Source: an uncultured Gemmatimonadales bacterium
GTDB lineage: Bacteria; Gemmatimonadota; Gemmatimonadetes; Gemmatimonadales; GWC2-71-9
DNA: 64,000 nt
Reading direction: 5' to 3'
NCBI GenBank assembly: GCA_947259405.1
Contig: CAMYLY010000001.1
Coordinates: 1 to 64,000, forward strand
The position numbers were made by a program, and so were the translations under genes. Below the pieces are notes generated by a model. It saw only the letters and a list, made by a program, of their open reading frames with translations. It ran no database searches and had not been told where the DNA came from. Each line of letters begins with the position of its first letter. Within the stretch, counting starts at the first letter, position 1. This document shows positions 54,852 through 63,695 of the stretch, one piece after another.

Positions 54852-55607
54852 TCAGGGCGTACCATCCACGGGGCGGCGCCACAGGGTGTCTCCGAGCGCC
54901 AGCGTGGGCAGCGCGATCTCGAACGGAAATCTGGCAGTCCAGTCCGCATCGGCCGTCGACGCGCTCCACCTCACATGGAAGTAGAGGTCCTCATCCGTGG
55001 TCGTGACCGGCACCGTAATGTTGAAGAGGAGGGTGTCTCCGCTGGACCCGGAAAAGAAGCGATCGGTGGCCGAGCCGGGGAAGTACACATCATTCATGGG
55101 CGGCATCGTGAGGAACAGATTGACGCCGACCGGCTGATTGTCACTGACCGCGCGTGGGCCACCGATGAGTGCCACCCGCATGGTCTGTGGGGAATTCTGG
55201 ATCAGCGTGTCGGCCAGTTCCAGCAACGTGAGACCGAAAGGAATGACGCCCATGGTCGCCGCGACGCTTCCCTCGCCCGGTACCGTCAGCCCCGTTACAA
55301 CGTCGCCGCCGATCGCCAGTTTGGCCGGGCCGCTGATGAGCGCGACGACGGTGACCTCGTACCCGGATCCCGCCGCGACCGTCACCGTCGTCGACCCAGT
55401 GGCAGGTAGACCCATCCGGCGCACGTCATTCACGCCCAGCGCCGCGTTCCGCACGCGTATGAAGGCGCTGTCCGCATTGGCAGCAATGGTTGCGGGAAGC
55501 GCGCCCAGGCTAACAACGACATCCCCCTGGTTGGACGGGCCTCCTCCACCGTCGTTGCCACAGGCAAGTGCCAATGTGACGGTTATCACACTCATGATCC
55601 GATTCAT
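54852..55607 (-). CDS. Exported lipoprotein of unknown function
   Basis: 251 residues with a lipoprotein signal (MNRIMSVITVTLALACGN) and a Gly-rich spacer (GNDGGGGPSNQG). The mature part is beta-rich with repeated Val/Thr/Ala stretches (VVVSLGALPATIAANADSAF, TTVTVAAGSGYEVTVVAL), suggesting Ig-like folds. It is about 110 bases upstream of the BNR gene on the same strand and may be expressed with it. No named family is recognised. Confidence 0.78.
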   Translation of the reverse strand: MNRIMSVITVTLALACGNDGGGGPSNQGDVVVSLGALPATIAANADSAFIRVRNAALGVNDVRRMGLPATGSTTVTVAAGSGYEVTVVALISGPAKLAIGGDVVTGLTVPGEGSVAATMGVIPFGLTLLELADTLIQNSPQTMRVALIGGPRAVSDNQPVGVNLFLTMPPMNDVYFPGSATDRFFSGSSGDTLLFNITVPVTTTDEDLYFHVRWSASTADADWTARFPFEIALPTLALGDTLWRRPVDGTP

Positions 55608-55814
55608 CTGTTATCCTCCTGACCTTGCTCGCCGATCGCCCAGCAAAACTACAGCATTTCCGTACCGACGGACGCTCCGACTCGACCAATCGTCGTTTGT
55701 CGCGTGGTTCCTGCAACGTCACCTCAGCATCGCAGGTCGGGACTGGTTATTTTTGGGCGTCGGCGGCGCGGAGAATCGATGAACGAGTCTGCTGCCCAGA
55801 ACGAGGAGCACGTT

Positions 55815-56483
55815 ATGAGAAGACTAGTCTCAACCGCAGTTCTAGCCACCGTGTTGTTCGCCGGGAACAGCTGCGCAACCAAGGCTGAAACGGGTGTCTT
55901 GATCGGTGCGGCGGGTGGCGCAGTGGCCGGCGGCGCAATTGGCGCGGCGGCCGGAAACACCGTCGCCGGCGCCATCATTGGTGCGGCGATCGGCGGAGCC
56001 GCCGGAGCCATCATCGGCGACTACATGGATCGCCAGGCCGCCGAGATGGAACGCGATCTCGAAGGTGCGACGATCGAGCGAATGGGGGAGGGCATCAAGA
56101 TCACGTTCGGGTCCGGCATCTTATTCGATGTGGATCGGGCGGACCTGCGATACGACGCGCAAACTGAGCTGGTCAAGCTGGCAGAGATCCTAAACAAGTA
56201 CGACGATACCAACGTCATCATCGAGGGCCACACGGATGCCACGGGATCTGACGACTACAATCTGCGGTTGTCCGAGCGGCGTGCGCAGTCGGTTGCGACG
56301 CATCTCGCCCAGCAGGCGGTGAACTCTCAGCGGTTCACCGTCACCGGATGGGGCGAGGCGCAACCTGTTGCCACCAACGAGACCACCGACGGTCGCCAGC
56401 AGAACCGCCGCGTGGACTTGGCGATCATCGCCAACGACGACCTCAAGGCGGCGGCGGAACGGCAGGCGCGAGGCGATCGATAA
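55815..56483 (+). CDS. OmpA-family outer-membrane lipoprotein with glycine zipper
   Basis: 222 residues from ATG 55815, behind GAGGAG. The export signal leads to Cys20 (FAGNSCATK), a weak lipobox. Residues 27-75 are a glycine-zipper segment (IGAAGGAVAGGAIGAAAGN, AIIGAAIGGAAGAIIG). Residues 100-205 form the OmpA C-terminal peptidoglycan-binding domain: SGILFDVDRADLR, IIEGHTDATGS, NLRLSERRAQSV, GWGEAQPVATN and QQNRRVDLAI. It should tether the outer membrane to peptidoglycan. A strong terminator follows. Confidence 0.93.
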   Translation: MRRLVSTAVLATVLFAGNSCATKAETGVLIGAAGGAVAGGAIGAAAGNTVAGAIIGAAIGGAAGAIIGDYMDRQAAEMERDLEGATIERMGEGIKITFGSGILFDVDRADLRYDAQTELVKLAEILNKYDDTNVIIEGHTDATGSDDYNLRLSERRAQSVATHLAQQAVNSQRFTVTGWGEAQPVATNETTDGRQQNRRVDLAIIANDDLKAAAERQARGDR

Positions 56484-56484
56484 G

Positions 56485-56502
56485 GATCGCGCGCGCGCGC
56501 CG
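56485..56502. other. Alternating CG dinucleotide tract
   Basis: About 16 bases of alternating G and C (GATCGCGCGCGCGCGCCG) directly behind the OmpA gene, between its stop and its terminator. Such tracts can adopt Z-DNA under supercoiling; whether this is functional is not known. Confidence 0.5.
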
Positions 56503-56518
56503 TTGACCGTCTAAACAC

Positions 56519-56550
56519 AGACCCCGCGGGAGGATACCCCCGCGGGGTCT
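56519..56550 (+). terminator. Rho-independent terminator after the OmpA gene
   Basis: A perfect 12-bp stem, AGACCCCGCGGG and its complement, with an 8-base loop (AGGATACC). It lies 36 bases behind the OmpA stop and between convergent genes. No T run follows, but the stem is very GC-rich. Confidence 0.8.
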
Positions 56551-56573
56551 GGCGTCCGGGGTATGATTGGTCG

Positions 56574-57221
56574 TCAGGAGCCCGTCGCAAAACAGTAGAA
56601 GAACCCCTTCCCGCCCGTGCCCTCGAGCGCGGACTGGCTGCATCCCCGCGAGCCATGGGCGGAATTCCAGGATGTGGGATTCTGGCCACCGCCCTGCCGG
56701 TCATGATGCCCCACCTGCACGCTCCCATCGCCATTGCTGGACCAGTTATCGCAGTTGTTGTAACCGTCAGCAGTGAAGGCGGTGCCGTCCAAGTTCGACC
56801 CGGTAATGATATCGTGCATGTTGGGACTGTCCCCACGCCCGTTCACCATGTCACCCTTCTCGGTGAGAATCGTTTCTTTGGTGAGGTTCGCATTCTCACT
56901 ATGCAGGTCGTCGACGTTGTCGGCGATCTTCACGCCCTTCACGTTGTGCCACGGGCCATCGCCAATCCGATCGCGGGCGTGGACCGCCGCACCTCCGGCC
57001 GCGTCGATCGTGCTCAAGTACGCGCGCCACTGCATGTCTCCGGCACCCGCCGCGCTGGCCAGCGCCTGACAGAGCCGGTCGGCTCCCTCCAATCCACCAA
57101 GATTGGCCCCATCTCCGGATCCGGCACTCGTGATGAAGAAGGTCATTGGTGGCTCCTGGTGTACCCCGGGCTGCACTCCAATGAAGGCCGCCGCTGCGAA
57201 AACCGCCAATACTCTAGTCAT
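56574..57221 (-). CDS. Exported lectin-like / DUF1554-type protein
   Basis: 215 residues from ATG 57221 after a near-perfect AGGAGGTGAG site. Signal peptide (MTRVLAVFAAAAFIGV). The mature domain starts with FFITSAGSGDGANLGGLEGADRLC and continues with LSTIDAAGGAAVHARDRIG and a Cys/Asn-rich end (GYNNCDNWSSNG, GSRGCSQSALEG, FFYCFATGS). This matches the extracellular lectin-like/DUF1554 fold annotated in many environmental bacteria, with paired Cys likely forming disulphides. The ligand is unknown. It converges with the OmpA gene. Confidence 0.83.
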   Translation of the reverse strand: MTRVLAVFAAAAFIGVQPGVHQEPPMTFFITSAGSGDGANLGGLEGADRLCQALASAAGAGDMQWRAYLSTIDAAGGAAVHARDRIGDGPWHNVKGVKIADNVDDLHSENANLTKETILTEKGDMVNGRGDSPNMHDIITGSNLDGTAFTADGYNNCDNWSSNGDGSVQVGHHDRQGGGQNPTSWNSAHGSRGCSQSALEGTGGKGFFYCFATGS

Positions 57222-57414
57222 CTCACCTCCTGGTGGGTCGCTGTCAGGTAAAGGTGACGTGCGGCACAGACAGCCCGCTAGGGGGGGATTAACAGTGAGC
57301 AGTGCACCGTGGGGAGTCGCATCTGAGTGGATTTTCACCGCTCACCACTCACTCGGTTGACGCCGCTCGATCGGGTACCGACCTTCTCAACACTCATCTT
57401 AGCGGACACACACC

Positions 57415-60093
57415 ATGGCCTCGCTATTCGGACGTTCCAGCAAGTCGTCCACCCCGCCGGATCCTGAGAAGCTCGAAGCCCTCCTCGAGGAGACACGCCA
57501 ACAGCGGAAGGGCCTCGAGGCAACGCTCCGCCATGCCCGAGAGCTCGCCAACACGATCTCGACGGCCCGACACCACGCCGAGAAGGCCGCTGAACAGAAC
57601 GCGCAACTCCACGAACAACTGAACGACGCCGGCGCAAGGCTGACGGAACTCTCGAGGACGGCATCAGAACTCGAGTCGGTTGCTGGGCGAGTCGAGGAGT
57701 TGAAGCAGCACAACCAGGCGGCGGAAGTGCGTGTCGAGAAACTGAACCACAGCGTTTCCGACGCACTTGCTGTTGCGGACGGGATCCGGAGTTCGATGCA
57801 GGAGGCCGCGGCACTCAAGGACGCGCTCGACTCGATGGGCGACCCCTCGGGCCAGATAGCGCAGCTCGCTACCGAGACCGATCAGCTTCGCGTGCAGTTC
57901 CTCAACTACAACCACGACATCCAAGCTGTCCGCGACGACTTGAATCAGTTCGCGACAGTCCTCGAATCGGCGAAGGACGAACTCGGCGGAGTCCAGGGGA
58001 GGATCGATTCCACGTCGTCAGCCGTCGGGAGAATCAATGCAACGTTAGGCACGATCGGCAAGATCGAAGAACGGACCGCCAAGTCGGAGATGGAGCTCAA
58101 GCATTTGAACACGCTTGCCGACCACGTGATGCAGAAGACTCTGGCCCTCGAGAAGCAGCAGGAGGTCGTGGATCGTGCCGCCGCGCAGGCCGCGAGGTTG
58201 GACGACCTCGTGTGGGATCTGGACACCCGTGTGAAAGGGTTGCGCGAGGAGAGCAAGCAGATCAAGAAGACGCAGGACCGCCTTACGACGCTCCAGGACC
58301 TTTCGGGGAAGCTGGAGCACCGACTCGCCGAGACCAAGACCAGCCATGAGGGGGTCAAGCGCGAAGCAGCGTCGCTGGCAACGCGCTTCACATCGTTGCG
58401 CTCCGAGGTGGAGGACGGCCTCAGTCGACTTGCGCACGAAAAGGAGGCTATCGAGCCCATTGGGCGGCAGGCAACGGAACTCCGTGCGCTGGTCGTGGAC
58501 CTCGAGGCCAAGCTCGCAACGGCCGAGGGAAACGCACGCGAGCTTGCACAAATGCAGACGCGGGGAGACGAGCTCTCCACCAAGCTCAACACGCTGGCGG
58601 CAACCGTGCAGCGCGTGGACGATCAGGCCTCGCGCGTCGAGGTCGTTCAGACCAGACTGGATCGCATCGACGAACAGTCGGAACGGGCGCACGACAAAGT
58701 CGACAACGTGCAGGCCGTCGAGCAGCGCGTGGGAGCGCTTGAGCAGACGTTCACCGAGCTCCGGGGCGTGTCTGAGGAGCTCCGGGATCGCTTCGACCAA
58801 TTGCGGGCGGCGCGGTCGGGGATGACTGATGCTCTGGCAGCGTTCGCCGATACGAGAGCCTGGATGCAGGAGACCGAGTCCCAGGTCTCGAGTTTGCGGG
58901 ATCAAGTTGCCGGCCTCGCGGACTTGCAGGCCGACGTCAACCGAGCTCGCTCTCTTGCGGAGCGGGCGACCGCAGCGAGCGACGCATTGGGGGAACGCCA
59001 GGAATTGGTGACGTCACTCGAGTATCGCATCAATCAACTGAATGCCATGAGCAGCGAATTGACCACTCGCCTGAGCACCATGGACGAATGGAACGCCAAG
59101 GTCTCGACGCTCCAGGCGAACATGCAGAGTATCGACGAGAGGATCGGTGATGCCGCGCGCCGATCGGCGGACATCGCACAACGCGTCGAAGGCGTCGCGA
59201 GCACGGCCGATCGAGTGGCTGACTTGGACAGCCGCGTGGCCCGCGCACAGGGCGTCATGGCGGATCTCGAGGGCCAGGTACAGTCCTCGTCGGCGCGAGC
59301 AGCCGATCTGGATGCGCTGGCGAAGCGCGTCGACACCGTGGGGAGCGAACTCGCTTCTCGTGAGGCGTCGCTCACCGCAACCGCGAAGCGACTGGAGGAG
59401 GTGACCACCCTCCGACGCCAGGTGGCCGAGGCGGTCGAAGGGCTCCAAAGCCAACACGCCAGTCTCACGCAATCCCTCGCGGCGGCACAATCGCAGGAGG
59501 AGCAGCTCCGCTCGGCCGCCGAGCAACTCGAGAGTCGCGCCGGGAACCTGCGCTTTGTGGATAAACGCGTGACGCAGTTCGAGGAACGGCTCGCCGAGCT
59601 GGGCCGGCTCGAGCAGCGCGTCACGGAAACGGCCAACGCGGTCGAAACCCGGCAGCAGAGCATCGAAGCGGCACGCCGCGAGCTGCATTCTCTTTTCGAG
59701 GTCGCCTCTCGCACGTCCGATCAGATGGCCACGATCTCCGACGCCCGCAGTGATATCGATGCTGCCCGCTTAGCCGTCGACGATGTGCTCGCGCGGGCGC
59801 AGCGTCTGGACGACCTCGCCGCCTCGATCGAAGCGCGCGAGCAGCGCATTGGCGAGGCCGAAACGCGACTCGGCCGACTGGAAGCGTTGATGGCCGACGT
59901 GCGCAACGGGCTCGAGGTTCTCCACAGCCAGCGCACCCTCGTGGATCACGCGATCGAAAAAGCCGGCCAGTTGACCTTCCAGGCCAAGGAAGCCGAGGCC
60001 CTCATCGTGACCCTCAAAGAAGAGCGCGAGCTCGCCAGTCGCATTCACGAAGGAACCCGGCGGCTGCGGGAGGAAGATCGGAACGCGGGCTGA
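57415..60093 (+). CDS. 892-residue cytosolic coiled-coil protein
   Basis: After a short Pro/Ser N-terminus (MASLFGRSSKSSTPPDPEKL) almost the whole chain is heptad-rich helix, without signal peptide or membrane segment: LEALLEETRQQRKGLEATL, TALEKQQEVVDRAAAQ and many others. There is no Walker A or B motif, so it is not an SMC ATPase. Repeats of the type SRVEVVQTRLDRIDEQ and ASTADRVADLDSRV give a methyl-accepting-chemotaxis or tropomyosin-like look. Possible roles are structural (polarity, cytoskeletal scaffold) but none can be assigned. It converges with the CorA-like gene 12 bases away. Confidence 0.85.
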   Translation: MASLFGRSSKSSTPPDPEKLEALLEETRQQRKGLEATLRHARELANTISTARHHAEKAAEQNAQLHEQLNDAGARLTELSRTASELESVAGRVEELKQHNQAAEVRVEKLNHSVSDALAVADGIRSSMQEAAALKDALDSMGDPSGQIAQLATETDQLRVQFLNYNHDIQAVRDDLNQFATVLESAKDELGGVQGRIDSTSSAVGRINATLGTIGKIEERTAKSEMELKHLNTLADHVMQKTLALEKQQEVVDRAAAQAARLDDLVWDLDTRVKGLREESKQIKKTQDRLTTLQDLSGKLEHRLAETKTSHEGVKREAASLATRFTSLRSEVEDGLSRLAHEKEAIEPIGRQATELRALVVDLEAKLATAEGNARELAQMQTRGDELSTKLNTLAATVQRVDDQASRVEVVQTRLDRIDEQSERAHDKVDNVQAVEQRVGALEQTFTELRGVSEELRDRFDQLRAARSGMTDALAAFADTRAWMQETESQVSSLRDQVAGLADLQADVNRARSLAERATAASDALGERQELVTSLEYRINQLNAMSSELTTRLSTMDEWNAKVSTLQANMQSIDERIGDAARRSADIAQRVEGVASTADRVADLDSRVARAQGVMADLEGQVQSSSARAADLDALAKRVDTVGSELASREASLTATAKRLEEVTTLRRQVAEAVEGLQSQHASLTQSLAAAQSQEEQLRSAAEQLESRAGNLRFVDKRVTQFEERLAELGRLEQRVTETANAVETRQQSIEAARRELHSLFEVASRTSDQMATISDARSDIDAARLAVDDVLARAQRLDDLAASIEAREQRIGEAETRLGRLEALMADVRNGLEVLHSQRTLVDHAIEKAGQLTFQAKEAEALIVTLKEERELASRIHEGTRRLREEDRNAG

Positions 60094-60105
60094 CGGTCGG
60101 GTGTG

Positions 60106-60828
60106 CTAGGGCTCGGTAATCCAGCTCGTGGCGAACATGCCGACGCCCATCGCGACGGCGAAGACGAACCAGAATAACACCGGAGACTGGGCCTCCAGAC
60201 CACTCGCGATGTTCATTCCGAATACGGTCGCGACGGCCATCAACGGGAACGTGAGCGCGGCCAGGACGTTCAGCTTATGCTGTGCTCGCGTGAGTTCGCT
60301 CGCCTTGACCGACTGTTGCTCGGCACTTTCGGCGATTCGATAATCCAGCGCGAGCCGAGCATCGTTCTGCAGCAACTCGAACCCTCGCGAAATCTCGTAC
60401 GCTTCATCTCGCACGCCGATCAAGAAGGAATCCTCCCGCACCAGATCACGAGCCGACTGTAAGGCCGTACTCATGTTGTTCGCGCTCCGCGTCAGCGGGG
60501 TCAAATGATCGAGAATGACTCTGAGATCCGCAACGGAACGTGCGCGCTCGTAGGCGTCCTCGTACTTCTGTAACAGATCTCCGAATGTCTCGAGCAGACG
60601 CCTGAGTTTGTGCTCGCCGTCGTCGACCCCGTTGCACTGGTAGGCGCCGTTCGGCTTGCGCAGAAACACTCGGGCGCTGCGGTCGTGGGTGTCCGCGCTC
60701 GGTGGCGTGTGGAGGATGATGAGGAGATGGCCGTCCTCGAAAATGGTCCGCTGGCGACCATAGGTTGACTCGCCTAATCGGGCTTCGATCGCCTCCGGAA
60801 GCTGCCAGATAAAGGTCTCTCGTCGCAT
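60106..60828 (-). CDS. Short CorA-like membrane protein
   Basis: 240 residues, clearly shorter than classical CorA (about 316). The C-terminus carries the CorA signature: HKLNVLAALTFPLMAVATVFGMN with the GMN pore motif, a second helix (VLFWFVFAVAMGVGMFA), and a short basic/Pro tail. The cytosolic part retains the long helix (TALQSARDLVRED, AEQQSVKASELTRAQ) but the N-terminal alpha/beta domain is reduced. It could transport Mg, Co or Ni or act as a channel of the CorA-like group. Confidence 0.85.
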   Translation of the reverse strand: MRRETFIWQLPEAIEARLGESTYGRQRTIFEDGHLLIILHTPPSADTHDRSARVFLRKPNGAYQCNGVDDGEHKLRRLLETFGDLLQKYEDAYERARSVADLRVILDHLTPLTRSANNMSTALQSARDLVREDSFLIGVRDEAYEISRGFELLQNDARLALDYRIAESAEQQSVKASELTRAQHKLNVLAALTFPLMAVATVFGMNIASGLEAQSPVLFWFVFAVAMGVGMFATSWITEP

Positions 60829-60903
60829 GCCGAACGCCTCCGTCGTGCCTACGGTCTGGGCCTGACCATGAATCCCTCGTGAACCAGCGATGAATACTCC
60901 GAA

Positions 60904-63570
60904 TCAGCCCGTGTTGCGCATTCCCGCCGCGACCCCGTTCACCGTCACGGAGAGCGCGTCACGAAGCCTGGCGTTGTCCGGATCCTCGCGCAGGCGAGAA
61001 AGAATCTCGGCCTGGGTGATGTTGATCGGATCCACATACGGGTTGCGGACCTCAATCGAGCGCTTGAGCACGGCGTTGGTCTCGAGCAGCTCCGAGTGAC
61101 CGGTCACCGCAAGCAATGCGTCCGTCGCGCGTGCGAGCCGTTCGCGGAGGTCGACCCCAATCCCGCGTAGGTGGTCCGGGACGAGGCGTTCGTCATACCG
61201 CTCCGCAATGCCGGGCGACGCTTTCGCGAGAACCATCTCGACGAGATCGAGTGTGGTGCGGAAGAACGGCCACTTGCCATACATGCCGCGTAGCGCGTCA
61301 CCGTGACCGTCATCGATGGCCCGCTGTAGCGATTCCCCCACCCCGAGCCAGGCCGGCAGCATCAAGCGGGTTTGCGTCCAGGCAAACACCCACGGGATGG
61401 CACGCAGCCCGCGCACACCGCTCTTGCCGCTGCGGCGAGCCGGTCGACTCCCAATGTTGAGGTGTCCGAGCTCAACCTCGGGCGTTGCGAGCCGGAAGTA
61501 GTCGAGAAACTCCGCCATCTCATACACGATACCGCGATACGCCTCACGTGAGTGGGACGCCAGCCGGTCGATCAACTGCCGTTGCTCCGGCGTCGGACCC
61601 AGCTGGTCAAGCAGCGTGGCGTCCAACGTGGCTGTGAGGTACAGCTCGAGCGTCCGGTCGGCGATCCCGGGAAGCCCGAACTTCGCCTCGATCATCTCAC
61701 CCTGCTCCGTGACGCGAATGCACCCATCAATCGAACCCGGTGGCTGGGCCTGGATGGCCTGGTACGTCGGACCGCCACCTCGACCGACGGTGCCACCCCG
61801 TCCATGAAACAACGTGACGTGCACGCCTCGCTCGCGACACGCGGCCACGATGTCCTCCTGCGCGCGATAGAGCCCCCATGACGCCGCGAGTCGTCCGCCG
61901 TCCTTCGCGGAATCAGAGTACCCGAGCATGATTTCCTGACGACCGTTGATCCGCGCAGCGTACCACGGGAGGTCGAGCAGTCGGCCGACGGCGGTACCAG
62001 CGTTCGCAAGATCGGCGACTGTCTCAAAGAGAGGCACAACGCGGAGCGGTGGGTCGACGCCTGCCGCCGTCTGCAGTACCTCGACCGCCAACACGTCGGA
62101 CGGCTGTGCCGCCATGGAAATGACGTACGCTCCCAACGATTCCGTGGGCAGCGAGGCCGCCACCGCGAACGTGCCAAGCACGTCACGCACGGCGTCATCA
62201 AACGCGTTCGGCGGCGTGCACGCGTTCGTAACCGCGACGGCTCCGTCCTGAAGCTGTTTGCGAAGAAACACCTGCCGCGTGTCCTCATCCCAATCGACAT
62301 AGGATCCCGCGCCCAGTCGCATGGTGATCGCGTTCATCGCGGCGGTATGCCGGTCGGCATCCTGCCGAAGGTCGAGACGCACCAAGGTCAACCCGAAACA
62401 GGCGAGCCGTCGCAGCACATCCTGGAGTCGCCCGCGCGCAATCACCCCTGCTCCCGTCTCCTCGAGCGAGCGGAAGCAGAGTCGCAGCGGTTCGGCAAGT
62501 TCATGGGCCTGCCAATAGCAGGCCTCCCTGTGGTCCGCGTCCATTTCATCACCGTTCAGCAATTGCTCCACGCCGTCGCGCGTACGTCTCAAGCGATCGC
62601 ACACGGTGCGGAGGAGCACGCGATACGGCTCGGCGACCTGCCCGACCTCACTCCGGAGCTCGGCACTGGCGATGCTGAGGGGCAACTCGGCCCGGAGTGC
62701 TGTGATCTCACCGAGGTACAGATCGGCCGCCATCCACCGGGCGAGAAGACAGGCTTGCGTCGTTACTTCCGGGGTCACATTGGGGTTGCCGTCGCGATCA
62801 CCCCCCATCCATGACCCGAACCTGATCGGCGCGATCTCGGTCGGCAGCGTGCGGTCAGCTACGTCGTGCAGCACGGCATCGAGATCGCGTAACGTTCGAG
62901 GCACGGCATCCCACAGCGTCTGCTCGAAGAACACGAGTCCCCACTGTACCTCGTCGCGCGGCGACGGTCGTGCGTGTTTGACCTCATCGACCATCCAGCC
63001 CAACATCACCTCCCGCCGCAGCGTGTCGACCGTCCTGTCGCGTTCTCCAGGCGTGAGATCCGGGCGGTCCCGCACACTCAGCTGCTCCTCGATCCGTCGT
63101 TGTTGCTGACGAAGCGTGCGCCGCACGATTTCCGTGGGATGGGCCGTCAACACGAGCTCGACACGCATCTCCGCGATCGTCGCCAGCAACGTATCGGCAT
63201 CGATGCCCGACGCGAGCAACCGTCGCACACAGTCGGCGAACGACGCCCGTTGCGGCGGTGCCTCGGGGTCTCGCTGATAGTCGCGACGCCGTCGTGTGCG
63301 ATGATGTTGTTCCGCGATGTTCGCGAGGGTGAGAAAGTGCGCGAAGGCACGCGCAACCGTCAGCGCCGACTCCACCGGTAACCGCGTGAGGGTTCGTTCC
63401 AGTGCATCACGGTCTGCCGTGTCACCCTCGCGCGCGCCCTTGGCCAACGTGCGCACGCATTCGACTGCGTCGAAGATCTCGCGGCCCTCGATCTGCGTCA
63501 GAGTATCACCGAGCAGCGTTCCGAGAAGATTGACGTCGGCGCGAAGCGGAAGATGGGGATCACTGGGCAC
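60904..63570 (-). CDS. ppc: Phosphoenolpyruvate carboxylase
   Basis: About 888 residues, close to the usual length for the bacterial enzyme. The GTG at 63570 was chosen (PSDPHLPLRADVNLLG begins the family region); an in-frame TTG at 63597 adds nine residues. Catalytic motifs: VLTAHPTEIVRRT (catalytic His), GSWMGGDRDGNPNVT, LGYSDSAKDGGRLAASW, FHGRGGTVGRGGGPT and, at the end, RLREDPDNARLRDALSVTVNGVAAGMRNTG with the C-terminal Asn-Thr-Gly. It carboxylates PEP to oxaloacetate (anaplerosis). Divergent from the YegP gene with about 125 bases between starts. Confidence 0.95.
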   Translation of the reverse strand: MPSDPHLPLRADVNLLGTLLGDTLTQIEGREIFDAVECVRTLAKGAREGDTADRDALERTLTRLPVESALTVARAFAHFLTLANIAEQHHRTRRRRDYQRDPEAPPQRASFADCVRRLLASGIDADTLLATIAEMRVELVLTAHPTEIVRRTLRQQQRRIEEQLSVRDRPDLTPGERDRTVDTLRREVMLGWMVDEVKHARPSPRDEVQWGLVFFEQTLWDAVPRTLRDLDAVLHDVADRTLPTEIAPIRFGSWMGGDRDGNPNVTPEVTTQACLLARWMAADLYLGEITALRAELPLSIASAELRSEVGQVAEPYRVLLRTVCDRLRRTRDGVEQLLNGDEMDADHREACYWQAHELAEPLRLCFRSLEETGAGVIARGRLQDVLRRLACFGLTLVRLDLRQDADRHTAAMNAITMRLGAGSYVDWDEDTRQVFLRKQLQDGAVAVTNACTPPNAFDDAVRDVLGTFAVAASLPTESLGAYVISMAAQPSDVLAVEVLQTAAGVDPPLRVVPLFETVADLANAGTAVGRLLDLPWYAARINGRQEIMLGYSDSAKDGGRLAASWGLYRAQEDIVAACRERGVHVTLFHGRGGTVGRGGGPTYQAIQAQPPGSIDGCIRVTEQGEMIEAKFGLPGIADRTLELYLTATLDATLLDQLGPTPEQRQLIDRLASHSREAYRGIVYEMAEFLDYFRLATPEVELGHLNIGSRPARRSGKSGVRGLRAIPWVFAWTQTRLMLPAWLGVGESLQRAIDDGHGDALRGMYGKWPFFRTTLDLVEMVLAKASPGIAERYDERLVPDHLRGIGVDLRERLARATDALLAVTGHSELLETNAVLKRSIEVRNPYVDPINITQAEILSRLREDPDNARLRDALSVTVNGVAAGMRNTG

Positions 63571-63623
63571 GAGTATCAATAGGCGGCCGAGGTGCAAAAC
63601 GGCAAGATCGCGGCGAAATCTCT

Positions 63624-63652
63624 TTGCAATTGCAGTCGTGGAACGCTACCTT
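63624..63652 (+). promoter_or_regulatory. Candidate sigma-70-type promoter for the YegP gene
   Basis: TTGCAA (63624-63629) and TACCTT (63647-63652) are separated by 17 bases and lie 43 bases upstream of ATG 63696. This is the best consensus-like promoter I see in the window; it is inferred from sequence only. Confidence 0.35.
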
Positions 63653-63695
63653 CGGGCGACCACCGCAACCCGATACCCACACTCGGAGGTTCGTG

